Below, piece by piece: positions 42,489-54,866 of a stretch of DNA of 64,000 nt. A model generated the notes under the pieces. It did no database searches, was not told where the DNA came from, and saw only the letters and a list, made by a program, of their open reading frames with translations. Position 1 is the stretch's first letter, and every line of letters begins with the position of its first letter. Source of the DNA: Pandoraea nosoerga (lineage in GTDB: Bacteria; Pseudomonadota; Gammaproteobacteria; Burkholderiales; Burkholderiaceae); assembly GCF_902459585.1 (NCBI RefSeq), contig NZ_CABPSC010000021.1, positions 1 to 64,000 on the forward strand, given 5' to 3'. Position numbers and translations under genes: made by a program.

Positions 42489-43307
42489 TCAGCGCAGCAT
42501 GAAGGACATGGCGGACAGACAGTTCAGGACGCGCACGGCCGCCTCGACGCTCGCCGCCTCGTACTGCAACGTCACGCCATCCACGCGCTCGAGCGTCGGC
42601 CACTGGCAGAACAGGTCGGCGAGCGCCGTGGTCTGCGCCTGCAAGCGCACCTCCACGGGGGTCGGCACCACATACGGATGCCACTTGCGCGGGTCCGACA
42701 GCGACTCCTTCGCCGCCTCGCGGATCAGATCGCACGACTGACTCGGGGTGAGCGTCATGCCGCTGCCCTGCCCCCAGGCCGCCTTCGTCTGCACGAAGCG
42801 GGCATGCGGGAAAACCAGTTGCGTCTCCTCACAGAAGACGTCGTCGCCGCTGGCCATGACCACCGGCACGCCGCGCTCGCCGGCAAGCGCGCCGTAGAGC
42901 ATGGCCTCGCTCGCCTCCGCGCCGCCCAGCCACACGCGGGCAAAGGCAAAGCTGTTGATGGTGTGCGCGAGGATTCCCGCGCTTTGCGCCTTGCCGTGAT
43001 AGCCGATCATGAAAACCGCATCGCAGCCTGCCTCCACGCCCGAGACCATGCCGAGATAGCGCGGCTTGCCCAGCACGATGCGCGCCCGCGGATCGAGTTC
43101 GTCGGGCAACAGATTGCGAAAGCCGCCATGCGAGTCGTTGACCATGACTTCGGTGGCCCCGCCCGCGAAGGCGCCCTCGACGGCCGCGTTGGCTTCGCGC
43201 GTCATCCAGCGGCGGGCGCGTTCGTATTCGCCGTTGCCGGCGCGGGTCTGTTCGGCGTGAAAGACGCCCGCGACGCCTTCGATATCGGCGGAGATCAGGA
43301 TTCGCAT
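42489..43307 (-). CDS. M55-family D-aminopeptidase, DppA-like
   Basis: A 272-residue zinc peptidase. The metal-binding start is MRILISADIEGVAGV (SxDxEG), with VNDSHGGFRNLLPDEL, VFMIGYHGKAQSAGILAHT and a C-terminal domain. M55 enzymes cut D-Ala or other D-amino acids from short peptides in the cytoplasm. It is the last gene of the peptide operon and lies 25 bp after the DmpA-like gene. Its context suggests use of D-amino-acid peptides, perhaps from murein. Confidence 0.93.
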   Translation of the reverse strand: MRILISADIEGVAGVFHAEQTRAGNGEYERARRWMTREANAAVEGAFAGGATEVMVNDSHGGFRNLLPDELDPRARIVLGKPRYLGMVSGVEAGCDAVFMIGYHGKAQSAGILAHTINSFAFARVWLGGAEASEAMLYGALAGERGVPVVMASGDDVFCEETQLVFPHARFVQTKAAWGQGSGMTLTPSQSCDLIREAAKESLSDPRKWHPYVVPTPVEVRLQAQTTALADLFCQWPTLERVDGVTLQYEAASVEAAVRVLNCLSAMSFMLR

Positions 43308-43332
43308 GATGTCGACATGTCCGGTGACAGGC

Positions 43333-44457
43333 TTACAGCGCGGCCCAGTCGGGCAGCACGTCCGCGAGTGCGCGGCGCACATGGCCGTCGCGCCCCAGCA
43401 CGGATTCGGCCGCAAAGAGCGCGTGCAGGATCGCCTGCTCGGTGGCGTCCGCCGTAGCCTGGAAAATGGGGTCGAGCAGGGCATCGGGAACGAGCGCCGC
43501 CGGCGCCACGCGGCCCTGCGCGTCGTAAGGCACCGTATATCCGGTCGTGAACGCCAGCGCGACGTCGCCGCTGCCGTGACCGTACACGGAGCCGGTGCGT
43601 GCCAGTCCCGCGCCGGTGCGCGCGGCAACGCGGCGCAACTGACGCGCATCGAGGGGCGCGTCGGTGGCAACCAGCATGATGATCGAGCCGCGCTCGGGTG
43701 CGGCGCTCTGCTCGGGTTGCGCGAGCCGCGCGTCGAGCACCGGCCCGACATGGCGCCCCGCAATGACCAGCTGCGACGGCCGGCCGAAGTTCGACAGCAC
43801 CAGTACGCCAACGGTAAAGGTCGCCCCGGCCGTCTCGACGATGCGCGAGGCCGAACCGATGCCACCCTTGAGCCCGAAGCTCGACATGCCGCGGCCTGCG
43901 CCGACCGCGCCCTGCGCGAAATCCGGCGAGGCTTGCGCGAGCGCCTGCGCGTAGTGCGCCTCGCTCACGCCGAATGCCTGCATGTCGTTCAGGTAGCCGT
44001 CGTTGCATTCGAACACGGCGGGATTGAGCGACGCGCCTGCGCGCCCGATGTCCGGATTCGCCGCGATGGCCGCGCGCAGTTGCGCGAGCACCACATGGCT
44101 CACGGAGAACGTGTTGGTGAGCGCAATAGGGGTCTCGACGACGCCCAGCTCGTCGATCTGCATCAGGCCGACGCTCTTGCCGAAGCCGTTGATCACCGCC
44201 GCGGCCGCGGGCACCTTGGCGCGAAACGGGTCCCAGTGCGCGGCCGGTCCGGTGGCCGCGGCCGTGGCGCTTGCCGCCGGGCTCGGGCATACCACGCTCA
44301 CCCCCGTTTGCAGGGGGCCGTCCGCGAGCGTCGCATGGCCCACGTAGACGCCGGGCACGTCCGAGATCGCGTGACGCGGCCCGGCGGGCAGCAGCCCCAC
44401 GTAGGGGGCGCCGAACAGAGCTTCGCGAGGGTCCGACGTAGGCGTCATGGCTTGCAT
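43333..44457 (-). CDS. P1/S58-family aminopeptidase, DmpA-like
   Basis: A 374-residue Ntn-type hydrolase. The self-cleavage and nucleophile region reads FGLKGGIGSASRIV, in which the serine is the likely nucleophile, with LTNTFSVSHV and GYTVPYDAQGRV typical of DmpA. The chain should split into two subunits. DmpA relatives release N-terminal L- or D-residues or beta-amino acids. The start could also be nine bases later. It follows the gsiD permease by 24 bp. Confidence 0.9.
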   Translation of the reverse strand: MQAMTPTSDPREALFGAPYVGLLPAGPRHAISDVPGVYVGHATLADGPLQTGVSVVCPSPAASATAAATGPAAHWDPFRAKVPAAAAVINGFGKSVGLMQIDELGVVETPIALTNTFSVSHVVLAQLRAAIAANPDIGRAGASLNPAVFECNDGYLNDMQAFGVSEAHYAQALAQASPDFAQGAVGAGRGMSSFGLKGGIGSASRIVETAGATFTVGVLVLSNFGRPSQLVIAGRHVGPVLDARLAQPEQSAAPERGSIIMLVATDAPLDARQLRRVAARTGAGLARTGSVYGHGSGDVALAFTTGYTVPYDAQGRVAPAALVPDALLDPIFQATADATEQAILHALFAAESVLGRDGHVRRALADVLPDWAAL

Positions 44458-44481
44458 CCGCCGCAGGGCGCGGCAGTTCCG

Positions 44482-45390
44482 TCAATGCCGGTCGAGTTTC
44501 GGATCGAGCGCGTCGCGCAGGCCGTCGCCCAGCAGGTTGAAGGCGAGCACGGTCAGGAAAATGGCCAGGCTCGGGAAGATGGCGATATGCGGGGCGTTGA
44601 CCATGTCGGCGCGCGCTTCGTTGAGCATGGCGCCCCACTCGGGCGTGGGCGGCTGCGCGCCCAGACCGAGGAACGACAGGCTGGCGGCCGTGATGATCGA
44701 CGTCCCGATACGCATGGAGAAGTACACCACAATCGACGAGACCGTGCCCGGCAGGATGTGACGCATGATGATCGTCCAGTCCGACGCCCCGATCGAGCGC
44801 GCCGCCTCGATATACGTCATGTGCTTGAGCACGAGCGTGTTGCCGCGCACCAGGCGCGCGAAAGCCGGTATCGAGAAGATGGCCACGGCCACGATCACGT
44901 TGATCATGCCGTTGCCCAGCACGGCCACCACGCCGATGGCGAGCAGGATGCCCGGGAAAGCGAACAGCACGTCGGAGATGCGCATGACGATGCGATCCCA
45001 CCAGCCTTCGTAATAGCCCGCGAGCAGCCCGAGCACGGTGCCGACCACGGCCCCGAGTGCGACCGAGCCGAAGCCGGCGGCAAGCGAGATGCGCGTGCCG
45101 GCGAGCACGCGGCTGAAAATGTCGCGCCCGAGCGAATCGACGCCGAACCAGTGCTTCGCGGACGGCCCCGCGTTCAGGGCGTCGTAGTCGAAGAAGTTCT
45201 CCGGATCGAACGGCACGAGGTGGGGCGCGAGGATCGCGATGACGACCAGCGCCAGCACGAACACGCCGGCCACGAGGGCGATGTGCTGCTTCTTGAACTT
45301 GCGCCAGAACTCGCGCCACGGCGTGCGCACGCGATGGTTGCCGACGGAAGTCGCCGCAGGGGCGGCCGTGGTAGGTTGACCCGCGTTCAT
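44482..45390 (-). CDS. gsiD: Glutathione/dipeptide ABC importer permease, GsiD type
   Basis: The 302-residue permease has the DppC-type extended N terminus ([20 protein letters not shown]), [20 protein letters not shown], the EAA loop [20 protein letters not shown] and [14 protein letters not shown]. It forms the channel with Gsi[12 protein letters not shown] was chosen as the start because of the position of the partner stop. It lies 10 bp after gsiC. Confidence 0.92.
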   Translation of the reverse strand: MNAGQPTTAAPAATSVGNHRVRTPWREFWRKFKKQHIALVAGVFVLALVVIAILAPHLVPFDPENFFDYDALNAGPSAKHWFGVDSLGRDIFSRVLAGTRISLAAGFGSVALGAVVGTVLGLLAGYYEGWWDRIVMRISDVLFAFPGILLAIGVVAVLGNGMINVIVAVAIFSIPAFARLVRGNTLVLKHMTYIEAARSIGASDWTIIMRHILPGTVSSIVVYFSMRIGTSIITAASLSFLGLGAQPPTPEWGAMLNEARADMVNAPHIAIFPSLAIFLTVLAFNLLGDGLRDALDPKLDRH

Positions 45391-45400
45391 CGTGCGTGCC

Positions 45401-46321
45401 TCACTTGTAGCGAATGGTCGGGTTGATGACGGCATAAAGCACGTCGACCACGAGGTTGATCAGAATGAACTCGAGCGAGAACAACAGCACCAGCGCCTGA
45501 ATCACCGGGTAGTCGCGCATCTCGACCGAATCGACCAGCAGGCGTCCGAGCCCCGGCCAGTTGAACACCACCTCAACGACGATCGAGCCGCCGAGCAGAA
45601 AACCGAACTGCAGCCCCATCATGGTGACGACGGGGATCATGGCGTTGCGAAGCGCGTGCTTGAACACCACGCGCATTTCGTTGAGGCCCTTCGCACGCGC
45701 CGTGCGCACGAAGTCCTCGTGCAGCACCTCGACGAAGGCCGAGCGCGTGAAGCGCGCCATGACGGCCGCGACGGCCGCGCCCAGGGTGATCGACGGCAGG
45801 ATGTAGCTCTTCCAGGAATCGGCGCCCATCGTGGGCAGCCAGCCGAGCTGCACCGAGAAGATCTGCATGAGCAGCATGCCCATGGCGAATGCCGGGAACG
45901 AGATGCCCGAGACCGCCAGCGTCATGCCGAGCCGGTCGGGCCATTGATTGCGCCACACGGCGGATGCCACGCCGAGCGCCATGCCGATGATCACCGACCA
46001 GACCATGCTCACCACCGTGAGCCACAGTGTGGGCATGAAGCGGCTGCCGATCTCCGCCGAGACCGGTTGCTTGCTGCGCATCGACAGCCCGAAATCGCCG
46101 CGCACCGCATGCGTGATGAAGTGCGTGAACTGCGAGAGCAGCGGCTTGTCCAGCCCGAGATCCTGGCGCACCAGCGCCACGGTTGCCTCGTCCGCCTGCG
46201 GACCCGCGGCCAGACGCGCCGGGTCGCCCGGCAACATATGCACGAAGCCGAACACCAGCACTGCCACGATCAGCAGCGTGGGGATCAGGCCGAGCAGGCG
46301 TTTGAGAGAGTAAGTGAGCAT
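45401..46321 (-). CDS. gsiC: Glutathione/dipeptide ABC importer permease, GsiC type
   Basis: A 306-residue DppB-type permease, exactly the length of E. coli GsiC. It has [32 protein letters not shown], the EAA loop [20 protein letters not shown] and [17 protein letters not shown]. It follows the binding protein by about 120 bp containing a large hairpin and is closely followed by gsiD. Confidence 0.93.
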   Translation of the reverse strand: MLTYSLKRLLGLIPTLLIVAVLVFGFVHMLPGDPARLAAGPQADEATVALVRQDLGLDKPLLSQFTHFITHAVRGDFGLSMRSKQPVSAEIGSRFMPTLWLTVVSMVWSVIIGMALGVASAVWRNQWPDRLGMTLAVSGISFPAFAMGMLLMQIFSVQLGWLPTMGADSWKSYILPSITLGAAVAAVMARFTRSAFVEVLHEDFVRTARAKGLNEMRVVFKHALRNAMIPVVTMMGLQFGFLLGGSIVVEVVFNWPGLGRLLVDSVEMRDYPVIQALVLLFSLEFILINLVVDVLYAVINPTIRYK

Positions 46322-46386
46322 CGCAATCTTGCCGAACGTCTTGCCAAACCAGGTCTTGCGGCGCGGCCCTCGGGCCGCGCCGGAAT

Positions 46387-46417
46387 CCGCGCCCCCGCCG
46401 TGAAGGCGGCGGCGCGG
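46387..46417 (-). other. Strong hairpin between gsiB and gsiC
   Basis: CCGCGCCCCCGCC pairs with GGCGGCGGCGCGG (13 bp, one mismatch) across GTGAA. No T-tract follows. Hairpins at this position, after a binding-protein gene, commonly protect its mRNA and raise its share over the permeases. Confidence 0.65.
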
Positions 46418-46441
46418 GCCCCGCACACCGCGCGGCGGTGC

Positions 46442-48001
46442 TTACTTCATCGAGATGTCGGTGAAGTTGAACGAGCCGTCAGGCATCGTGTACACGCCCG
46501 ACAGGTTCTTGTTGCGCGCATACAGCAGCTTTTCCGTCACGAGGAACGCCCACGGCGCATCGTTCCAGATCTTCTGCTGCGCGTCCGTGTAGAGCTTGGT
46601 CTTCTCGGCGCGATCGGTGGTGAGCAGCGCCTTGCTGAAGTCCGCGTCCACGGCATCGTTCTTGTAATACGCGGTGTTGAAAAGCTTCGGCGGGAACGAC
46701 TCCGAGGACAGCAGCGGACGCAGCGCCCAGTCGGCCTCGCCCGTCGACGACGACCAGCCCACGTAGTACATACGCACGGGCGCCTTGTCGGGATCGGGCG
46801 CCGACTCGACCAGCTCGACGCGTTGGCCGGCTTCGAGCGCACGCACCTGCGCCTTGATGCCGACTTGCGCGAGCTGCTGCTGCACGAACTGGATCACCTT
46901 CTGTGCCGTGGTGTACGTATAGGCCGACCACAGCGTGGTCTCGAACCCGTTCGGGTAGCCGGCCTCCTTGAGCAGTTCCTTGGCCTTGGCCGGGTTGTAC
47001 GGCCAAGGGCCGGTCTTGGTCGCGTAGTCCACGCCCTTGGGCACGACGCCATCGGCCGGCGTGGCGTAGCCCGAGAACGCCACCTTCACGAGCGCTTCCT
47101 TGTTGATGGCGTAGTTGATCGCCTGGCGCACGCGCACGTCGTCGAACGGCTTTTGCTTCGTGTTGAAGCTGATGTAGCGCTGGATGATCGACGGGCCGGC
47201 GATCACGTCCACCTTGCCGCTGGCCTTGAGGCCTTCGGCCTGCTCATAAGGCACCGGGAAGGCGAAACCTGCTTCGCCCGTCTGCATGACGGCCGCGCGT
47301 GTGTTGTTGTCGACCACCGGCTTGAACGTGATGGTGTCGACCTTCGGATAGCCCTTCTTCCAGTAGCCGTCGAACTTTTTCACCTTGACGTGATCGGTGC
47401 GGTTCCACTCGACGAATTCGAACGGGCCCGTGCCCACCGGGTGCGCGGCGATGTCCTTGCCGTACTTCTTGAGCGCCTCGGGCGAGATGATGACGGCCGA
47501 GGGGTGCGCCAGCGTGTTGATGAACGGCGAGAACGGCTCCTTGAGCGTGAACTTTACCGTGTGCGGATCGACCACTTCCGTCTTGGCGATTTCCTTGTAC
47601 AGGTTGTAGCGCTTGAGCTTGTTCTCCGGGTTCGTCACGCGGTCGAAGTTCGCCTTGACGGCGGCGGCATCGAAGTTCGTGCCGTCCTGGAACTTCACGC
47701 CGGACTTGAGCTTGATCGTGTACACGAGCCCGTCGGGCGAGACCGTGTAGCTCTCGGCCAGCACGTTGATGAGCTTCATGTCCTTGTCGAAACCGAACAT
47801 GCCCTCATAGAACGACTTGGCCACGGCTTGCGACAGCGTGTCGTTCGCATCGTATGGGTCCATCGTCGTGAAGGTCGATTGCACGGCCATCACGACATCC
47901 TTGGCGGCAAACGCCGGGGCGGCGCCGAGCACGGCGCAGGCCACGGCGGCGGACGCGAACGCGGTTTTCCAGCGAGCGGCCAACAAAGCGTTTTTCGACA
48001 T
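46442..48001 (-). CDS. gsiB: Glutathione/dipeptide ABC importer solute-binding protein, GsiB type
   Basis: The 519-residue periplasmic protein has a Sec signal ([20 protein letters not shown] to AFAAKD) and the SBP_bac_5 fold: [60 protein letters not shown] and [14 protein letters not shown]. It resembles GsiB in length and motifs; glutathione or a related short peptide is the likely ligand. The tail FNFTDISMK is typical. Confidence 0.93.
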   Translation of the reverse strand: MSKNALLAARWKTAFASAAVACAVLGAAPAFAAKDVVMAVQSTFTTMDPYDANDTLSQAVAKSFYEGMFGFDKDMKLINVLAESYTVSPDGLVYTIKLKSGVKFQDGTNFDAAAVKANFDRVTNPENKLKRYNLYKEIAKTEVVDPHTVKFTLKEPFSPFINTLAHPSAVIISPEALKKYGKDIAAHPVGTGPFEFVEWNRTDHVKVKKFDGYWKKGYPKVDTITFKPVVDNNTRAAVMQTGEAGFAFPVPYEQAEGLKASGKVDVIAGPSIIQRYISFNTKQKPFDDVRVRQAINYAINKEALVKVAFSGYATPADGVVPKGVDYATKTGPWPYNPAKAKELLKEAGYPNGFETTLWSAYTYTTAQKVIQFVQQQLAQVGIKAQVRALEAGQRVELVESAPDPDKAPVRMYYVGWSSSTGEADWALRPLLSSESFPPKLFNTAYYKNDAVDADFSKALLTTDRAEKTKLYTDAQQKIWNDAPWAFLVTEKLLYARNKNLSGVYTMPDGSFNFTDISMK

Positions 48002-48117
48002 CTGTCTTTCTCCTTCTGGTCTGACGGGGTCGCCGCGGGCGAGTCAGTGACTGCGTCCCTTGGCGGGCAATTTTGACGACGACTGCAACTGCGGGGTACT
48101 GCCTTGGCTGCCGGATG

Positions 48118-48138
48118 TGCCGGGGCCCGGCCCCGGCA
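48118..48138 (-). other. Hairpin between gsiA and gsiB
   Basis: TGCCGGGG pairs with CCCCGGCA across five bases just after the gsiA stop. No T-tract follows. It may set differential expression within the operon. Confidence 0.5.
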
Positions 48139-48141
48139 AAT

Positions 48142-50105
<1,964 letters not shown>

Positions 50106-50109
<4 letters not shown>

Positions 50110-51062
50110 TCGTGGATGGCCGTCACGGGCGTCTCGCCCACGCGCGCCACGCCGCGATACATCCCTTCGGTATTGAACGGCAACGCCACGTTGCCCTGCG
50201 CGTCCACGGCGATGAGACCGCCCCGGCCCTGCACGCGCGGCAGACGCTCGCGGATCACGCGCTCGGCGGCGTCGGCCAGCGACAGGCCGGCGTAGGCCAT
50301 GAGGGCGCCCACTTCGTAGCAGGCGACCGTGCGGATGAACGCTTCGCCGGTGCCGGTGGCCGACACGGCGGCCGTGGCGTCGTTGGCGTAGCAGCCCGCG
50401 CCGATGAGGGGCGAGTCGCCAACGCGCCCCACGGCCTTGTTCGTCATCCCGCCGGTGGACGTGGCCGCTGCGACGTGACCGCCGACGTCGCACGCCACGG
50501 CACCGACCGTGCCGAACTTCGTGTCCGGATCGATCGGCGCCTTCTTGAGCGGAAAGTCATGATCGAGCGCGACGGCCGCCTCGGACAGCGCTCGCTGCCA
50601 CTGGGCGTACCGGGCTTGCGTGTAGAAGTAAGCCGGATCGACCAGCGCCGCGCCATGGGCCGCGGCGAACGCCTCGGCGCCCTCGCCCACGAGCAGCACG
50701 TGCGGGCTGCGCTCGAGCACGGCGCGTGCGGCCAGAATCGGATTGCGCACGCGGTGCACGCAGGCAATGGCGCCGGCGTCGAGCGTGGCGCCGTCCATGA
50801 TGGCGGCGTCCAGCTCGTGCGTGCCTTCGTGAGTGAAAACGGCGCCGCGGCCGGCGTTAAAGCGCGGGCAATCCTCGAGATGGCGCACGGCTTCGGTCAC
50901 GGCGTCCAAGGCCGAGCCACCCGCCGCGAGCACCGCCTGGCCGGCGCGCAGCACGTCCGCCAGCGCTTCGTGATAGGCCTTGACCTCCTCGGGCGACGTG
51001 TCGCGGCTGATGGTGCCGGCACCACCGTGAATGGCGATGACCGCGCGTTGTGCATGACTCAT
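50106..51062 (-). CDS. iaaA: Isoaspartyl peptidase / plant-type L-asparaginase
   Basis: The 318-residue Ntn hydrolase starts with [15 protein letters not shown] and is cleaved before the nucleophilic threonine in [34 protein letters not shown] and the T-G-T-GEAFIR motif complete the site. It removes isoaspartyl residues from peptides and hydrolyses asparagine. iaaA next to gsiABCD is a conserved pair in enteric bacteria too. It overlaps both neighbours by 4 bp. Confidence 0.95.
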
Positions 51063-52045
51063 GAGGCTTTGTCCTTTCTGTCCTGATTGCCGGGCGCGAC
51101 GCGCGAGGCGGCGGCCGGGTTCGGTGCGACCTGCGCCACGGCGCTCGCCGAGCCCACGGGTGCGAGGGACGCGGAGTCGAGCCACGGCAACAGGAAATCG
51201 GTCAGCTCGGTTGCCCGGTCGACGGCGTGTTTGGCGCGTTGCGCGACGGCGTCGCACAGTGCGTCGATCATGGCGAGCACACTCGCTTCGGAGTTGCTCG
51301 ACAGGCGCGGCTTGCTGCGAACGAAGATCACGATGTCGCCCAGCGGCGCCAACGGCGAGGTCGGGCTGTCGGTGAGCACCAGCACCGGCACGCCGCGACC
51401 GCGCAAGCGGCGGCACAGCGTAATGGTGTCGGAGACGTAGCGCGGGAAGGCGAGCGCAATGACGAGATCGCCTTCGCGCAGCTTGAAGAGCTGGCGCGCC
51501 GCATGCGTGGAACCGCCCGCCCCGACCACGGCCTGCACGTTTTCGCAATACGGATCGAGGCCGTGATGGAGCAGCCCGGCGAGATAGCCGCTGGCGCCGA
51601 GCCCGACCACGTAGATGCGGTGCGCGTGCAGGATCGCGTCGACGGCGCGCTCGCAGGTGCCGGCGTCGAGCGAGCGACGCGTCCAGTCGAGGTTCTCCAT
51701 CGCCTGGGCCAGCGATGCGGCCATCACGTCGGCACTGGCGCTCGCCTGCGCCTTGCTCGTGCGCAGACTCTCGATGGGAGCGAGCGTCGCCTCGAAGCCG
51801 CGCACCATTGCGGCACGGCACTGCGGATAACCGTCAAAGCCCAGCGCACGGGCGAAGCGATTGACCGTGGCGAGCGACACGCCGACTGCATTCGCGAACT
51901 CGTCGATACGCATGGTCGCCGCGCGGAACGTGTTCTCGAGCACGAACGCCGCCATGCGCTGCTGCGCTGGCGTGAGATCGGGCATGGCACGCACGATGCG
52001 CTCGGTGAGCGGCAAGTCGGCGGGCAACGATTCGGCGTGGATCAT
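51059..52045 (-). CDS. RpiR-family regulator of the peptide operon
   Basis: A 328-residue protein with an N-terminal RpiR helix-turn-helix (about 15-85; EFANAVGVSLATVNRFARAL) and a SIS sugar-isomerase domain (about 125-265; YVVGLGASGYLAGLLHHGLD, VLVLTDSPTSPLAPLGD). A C-terminal tail of Ala/Pro type follows. SIS domains bind phosphosugars such as MurNAc-6-P, so a murein-derived ligand is plausible. It is the first gene of the operon (ATGA overlap with iaaA), so it probably controls itself. An upstream TTG in frame was rejected because it abuts the ribosome site. Confidence 0.9.
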   Translation of the reverse strand: MIHAESLPADLPLTERIVRAMPDLTPAQQRMAAFVLENTFRAATMRIDEFANAVGVSLATVNRFARALGFDGYPQCRAAMVRGFEATLAPIESLRTSKAQASASADVMAASLAQAMENLDWTRRSLDAGTCERAVDAILHAHRIYVVGLGASGYLAGLLHHGLDPYCENVQAVVGAGGSTHAARQLFKLREGDLVIALAFPRYVSDTITLCRRLRGRGVPVLVLTDSPTSPLAPLGDIVIFVRSKPRLSSNSEASVLAMIDALCDAVAQRAKHAVDRATELTDFLLPWLDSASLAPVGSASAVAQVAPNPAAASRVAPGNQDRKDKAS

Positions 52046-52072
52046 GAATGCAGGCAATCCTTCGGAGTGGAG

Positions 52073-52086
52073 GAAAGTATATTTTC
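52073..52086. promoter_or_regulatory. Near-palindromic site before the peptide operon
   Basis: GAAAGTATATTTTC (12 of 14 bases symmetric) lies about 28 bp before the RpiR gene, at a place for an autoregulatory operator. The rest of the 462-bp divergent gap (52046-52507) holds AT-rich promoter-like sequence and no gene. Confidence 0.35.
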
Positions 52087-52507
52087 ATCGCCACCCCGTC
52101 AAAAGAAAAAAAATAGTTCAAATGGCGCCAGAGCGCGTGCGACAGCCTCGCACCCTCCTTGCAAACCCTGTCAAAACAAGGGGGAAGGGCCGCCTTGATA
52201 CGTAAAATACGGGCATACTAGGGGAAACCCGAATGCACGAACTTGCCGGGCGCTAGGCAATCCGATGTCTGGAGTGCGGCAAAGACAACGCAGCGCCCGT
52301 ATTGACCTTGTCGGCTTTGTCTTTCCCGCCCCGCCGCGTGCGTGGTGGGGCCGCAAATCTCACGCAACAGATTCACAGGACAGTCGTGTGACCGCCTGGG
52401 GAGGCTTGGTCGGAGGCGAGTCGTAACGTGCAGTCAACATGGCGTAGTGGTGGGCGAACATGTGCCCGCTACGCTGACGTGAAGCATTCGCCTCGAGGAG
52501 CAAGACC

Positions 52508-52717
52508 ATGCTGAGCCCGCATGAAATCGCCACGCTGCTGTTGGCGGCCGCATCCCTGGGACCCATCGACGCCGACGCGCTCGAACGGCCCGATCTCGCC
52601 GCGCTGGAACAGGCGCGCCTCGTCCACGTAGCGGTCAACGAAGGCCAAGCCAGAGTGACAGTGACCGAGGACGGTCATCGCGTGCTGCGCCGCTTGGGGC
52701 TCGCGCCTTCGACATGA
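52508..52717 (+). CDS. Small hypothetical protein
   Basis: A 69-residue protein with a clear GAGGAGCA site before its ATG. It starts MLSPHEIATLLLAAASLGPI and ends with ARVTVTEDGHRVLRRLGLAP, a pattern like a small winged helix with a beta wing. The family is not recognised. Codon usage is like that of real genes in the area, and it stands alone in the divergent space after the RpiR gene. Confidence 0.65.
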   Translation: MLSPHEIATLLLAAASLGPIDADALERPDLAALEQARLVHVAVNEGQARVTVTEDGHRVLRRLGLAPST

Positions 52718-53044
52718 GGACGCAAAGGTGTGCCGCGGTCGACGCCGGTGGCCGCGCAGCGCGCGGTGACGAACGAGACAATTGCGGTGGGCCAGCGTCC
52801 CGGTGCAAAGGAAGTCGCCGCGGATGGCAGCGAGGATCGCGAGAAACGCAGCGATCGCGATGCTCTCGTCGCCCGCTATCGCGGCGATGGTCATGTCGGC
52901 CATGCCGGCCACGCCGGCCATGGGGCTCGCGATCTCGGTGCTGCCGCTGCCGCCGGGCACGGTGACGAGGCCGTGGCACGGCAGGCAGCGTCGCGGCCTG
53001 CCGGCTCGGGCGATCGGATGGATCGGACGGATCGGCTGAGCCGA
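52718..53044. other. Gap between the small hypothetical gene and YggT
   Basis: This 327-bp stretch has long frames on both strands but none with a ribosome site or known domain. GGCCATGCC-type 9-bp repeats occur near 52889-52926. No gene is supported. Confidence 0.4.
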
Positions 53045-53602
53045 TCAGAGCATCGCGAAGAAGAGGCTTAAGCGAGCCAGCACAATCAACAGAATCTGCA
53101 TCAGAACAAACAGTGCCAGCGGCGAGAGGTCGAAGCCGCCGAGCATTGGGATCACGCGGCGCAGCGGACGCAGCAGCGGGTCGAGCAGATGTTGGAGAAT
53201 CGGCATCGCCGTGGCACGCGGGTTCACCCAGGACAGCACCGCCATGAGCAGCGTGAGCCACATGACCAGGTTGGCCCCCCATTTCGCGACCAGCACGAGC
53301 GCGACGAGCAAGCCACGCGGGAATACCGTGACCGGCGACACCCCGACCACCGCCGTGATCAGCACCAGATAAACGACGGCGCACAGCCAGGCGCCGACCA
53401 CGCACGCCCAGTCGATGCCGCCGACGCCCGGCAGGACGCGCCGCAACGGCAGCACGATCCAGTTGGTGAACTGGAAAATCCCTTGTGAGAGCGGATTACG
53501 CGGCGGCAGGCGTGTCATCTGCATCCACACGCGAAGTAACAGCAAGGCGCCGAATAGCGAGAAAACGAGGTCTAGCAGCAGACGGGCAATTTCGACGAGC
53601 AT
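53045..53602 (-). CDS. YggT-family membrane protein
   Basis: A 185-residue protein with two YggT repeats, each with two helices. The first has LVFSLFGALLLLRVWMQMTR and NPLSQGIFQFTNWIVLPLRR; the second has MAVLSWVNPRATAMPILQHL and LDPLLRPLRRVIPMLGGFDL. The start MLVEIARLLLDLVF was selected over longer forms. YggT proteins are linked to osmotic tolerance or cell-division membranes; the exact role is not known. Confidence 0.9.
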   Translation of the reverse strand: MLVEIARLLLDLVFSLFGALLLLRVWMQMTRLPPRNPLSQGIFQFTNWIVLPLRRVLPGVGGIDWACVVGAWLCAVVYLVLITAVVGVSPVTVFPRGLLVALVLVAKWGANLVMWLTLLMAVLSWVNPRATAMPILQHLLDPLLRPLRRVIPMLGGFDLSPLALFVLMQILLIVLARLSLFFAML

Positions 53603-53666
53603 CTGGACTCCAACGGATTGTGCGGTCCCCCGCAAAACCGGCATTGTCGCATGCGTTTGCCCGAGT

Positions 53667-54866
53667 TCAATCGTCTCCCAACGCTTTGAGTGGATGCGCG
53701 TCGTCCGGCCACGGCGAGACGAAGAAGGCATCGACCTGCGCTGCCGGCACGTCGTCGAGCGTGGCATAACGCCAGCGCGGCTGTTTGTCCTTGTCGATCA
53801 GCAGCGCGCGCACGCCCTCGACAAAGTCTCCCGATGCGAATACGTGGTGGCCGAGCCCCAGTTCCATCCGAAAGGCATCGGCCAGATCGAGGCGTCGCCC
53901 CTTCTGCAGTTGCCGGTCGGTCACCCACAGGCTGAGCGGCGAGCGCTGCCGCAGCAGCGCGAGCGTGTCGGCCGCCCAAGGCGTATGCACGTCCTCGGCG
54001 AGCGACGCCACGATGGCCGACACGTCGAGGGCGCTGAAGTGCCTGTCGAGCGTCGCGCGGACCTGGGCAAGCGGAGCGTCGTCCGCCCAAGTGCGGCCCA
54101 ATGGCAGAATGGCCGCGCGCAGGGCGCCAAGAAGATGCGTCGGGTCCGCGGCCCCGCCTAGCGCCCTCCGCGCGCCCGACCGGGCCGGCCCTCCCTCCCG
54201 GTCTTTGCCTGCCACGGCCGCCGACCAGTCGTATTCGCGCAGCATGCGCCTGAATCGCTCGGGGGCGTCGCCCTCGAGCCAGACGTCGGCCAGGCCGCAG
54301 TACAGCGCATCGGCGGCGGTGAGGGTAGCGCCGGACAACCCGAGGTAGCGGGCCAGCGTGGGCGCCAGATGGCCCAGGAACCAGCTTGCGCCGACATCCG
54401 GAAACAGCCCGATGCCCGTTTCCGGCATTGCCAGACGCGTGCGATCCGTCACGATCCGCAGGCCTGCGCCCTGTGCTACGCCCATGCCGCCACCCATCAC
54501 GATGCCGTCAAGCAGCGCGATGTATGGCTTCGGATAGCGGTGGATCAGGTAGTCCAGGCGGTATTCTTCGACGAAGAACGCCTGATGCGCGGTCGCGTTG
54601 TTCACGCGGCTGTCGTACAGTGCGCGCACGTCCCCGCCCGCGCAGAACGCCTTTTCGCCCGCGCCTTCGATGAGCACGGCATGCACGGCGGGATCGACGG
54701 CCCAGGCGTTGAGCTGCGTCCACATTGCACGCACCATGCCGTGCGTGATCGCGTTGAGTGCGCGCGGCCGGTTCAGCGTGATCACGCCGAAGCCGTTGAC
54801 CACCTCGAACAACACTTCGTCCTGGGCCCGAACCGCGCCATCTTGCAGATTCCCTTCCTCCTCCAC
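53667..54866 (-). CDS. Enoyl-CoA hydratase/isomerase family, 3-hydroxyisobutyryl-CoA hydrolase-like
   Basis: A crotonase-fold protein of about 400 residues. VLFEVVNGFGVITLNRPRAL, AFCAGGDVRALYDS (oxyanion hole) and VMGGGMGVAQGAGLRIVTDR, then MPETGIGLFPDVGASWFLGH with the catalytic Glu, are typical of HIBCH, as is the long C-terminal ECH_2 extension. It should hydrolyse 3-hydroxyisobutyryl-CoA in valine breakdown. The start is uncertain: no ATG fits, and the chosen GTG lies at the edge of a 12-bp repeat array; a GTG about 50 bp downstream is possible. It follows the acyl-CoA dehydrogenase gene. Confidence 0.85.
   Translation of the reverse strand: MEEEGNLQDGAVRAQDEVLFEVVNGFGVITLNRPRALNAITHGMVRAMWTQLNAWAVDPAVHAVLIEGAGEKAFCAGGDVRALYDSRVNNATAHQAFFVEEYRLDYLIHRYPKPYIALLDGIVMGGGMGVAQGAGLRIVTDRTRLAMPETGIGLFPDVGASWFLGHLAPTLARYLGLSGATLTAADALYCGLADVWLEGDAPERFRRMLREYDWSAAVAGKDREGGPARSGARRALGGAADPTHLLGALRAAILPLGRTWADDAPLAQVRATLDRHFSALDVSAIVASLAEDVHTPWAADTLALLRQRSPLSLWVTDRQLQKGRRLDLADAFRMELGLGHHVFASGDFVEGVRALLIDKDKQPRWRYATLDDVPAAQVDAFFVSPWPDDAHPLKALGDD

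Noticed and set aside
43306-48076. Long plus-strand frames opposite the gsi and peptidase genes
   Set aside because: They mirror the codon bias of gsiBCD and the DmpA-like gene; the translations are low-complexity and lack motifs.
52469-52960. Minus-strand frame overlapping the small hypothetical gene
   Set aside because: The start region is a low-complexity Gly/Ala/Ile stretch without a ribosome site, and the opposite 69-residue gene has a better one.
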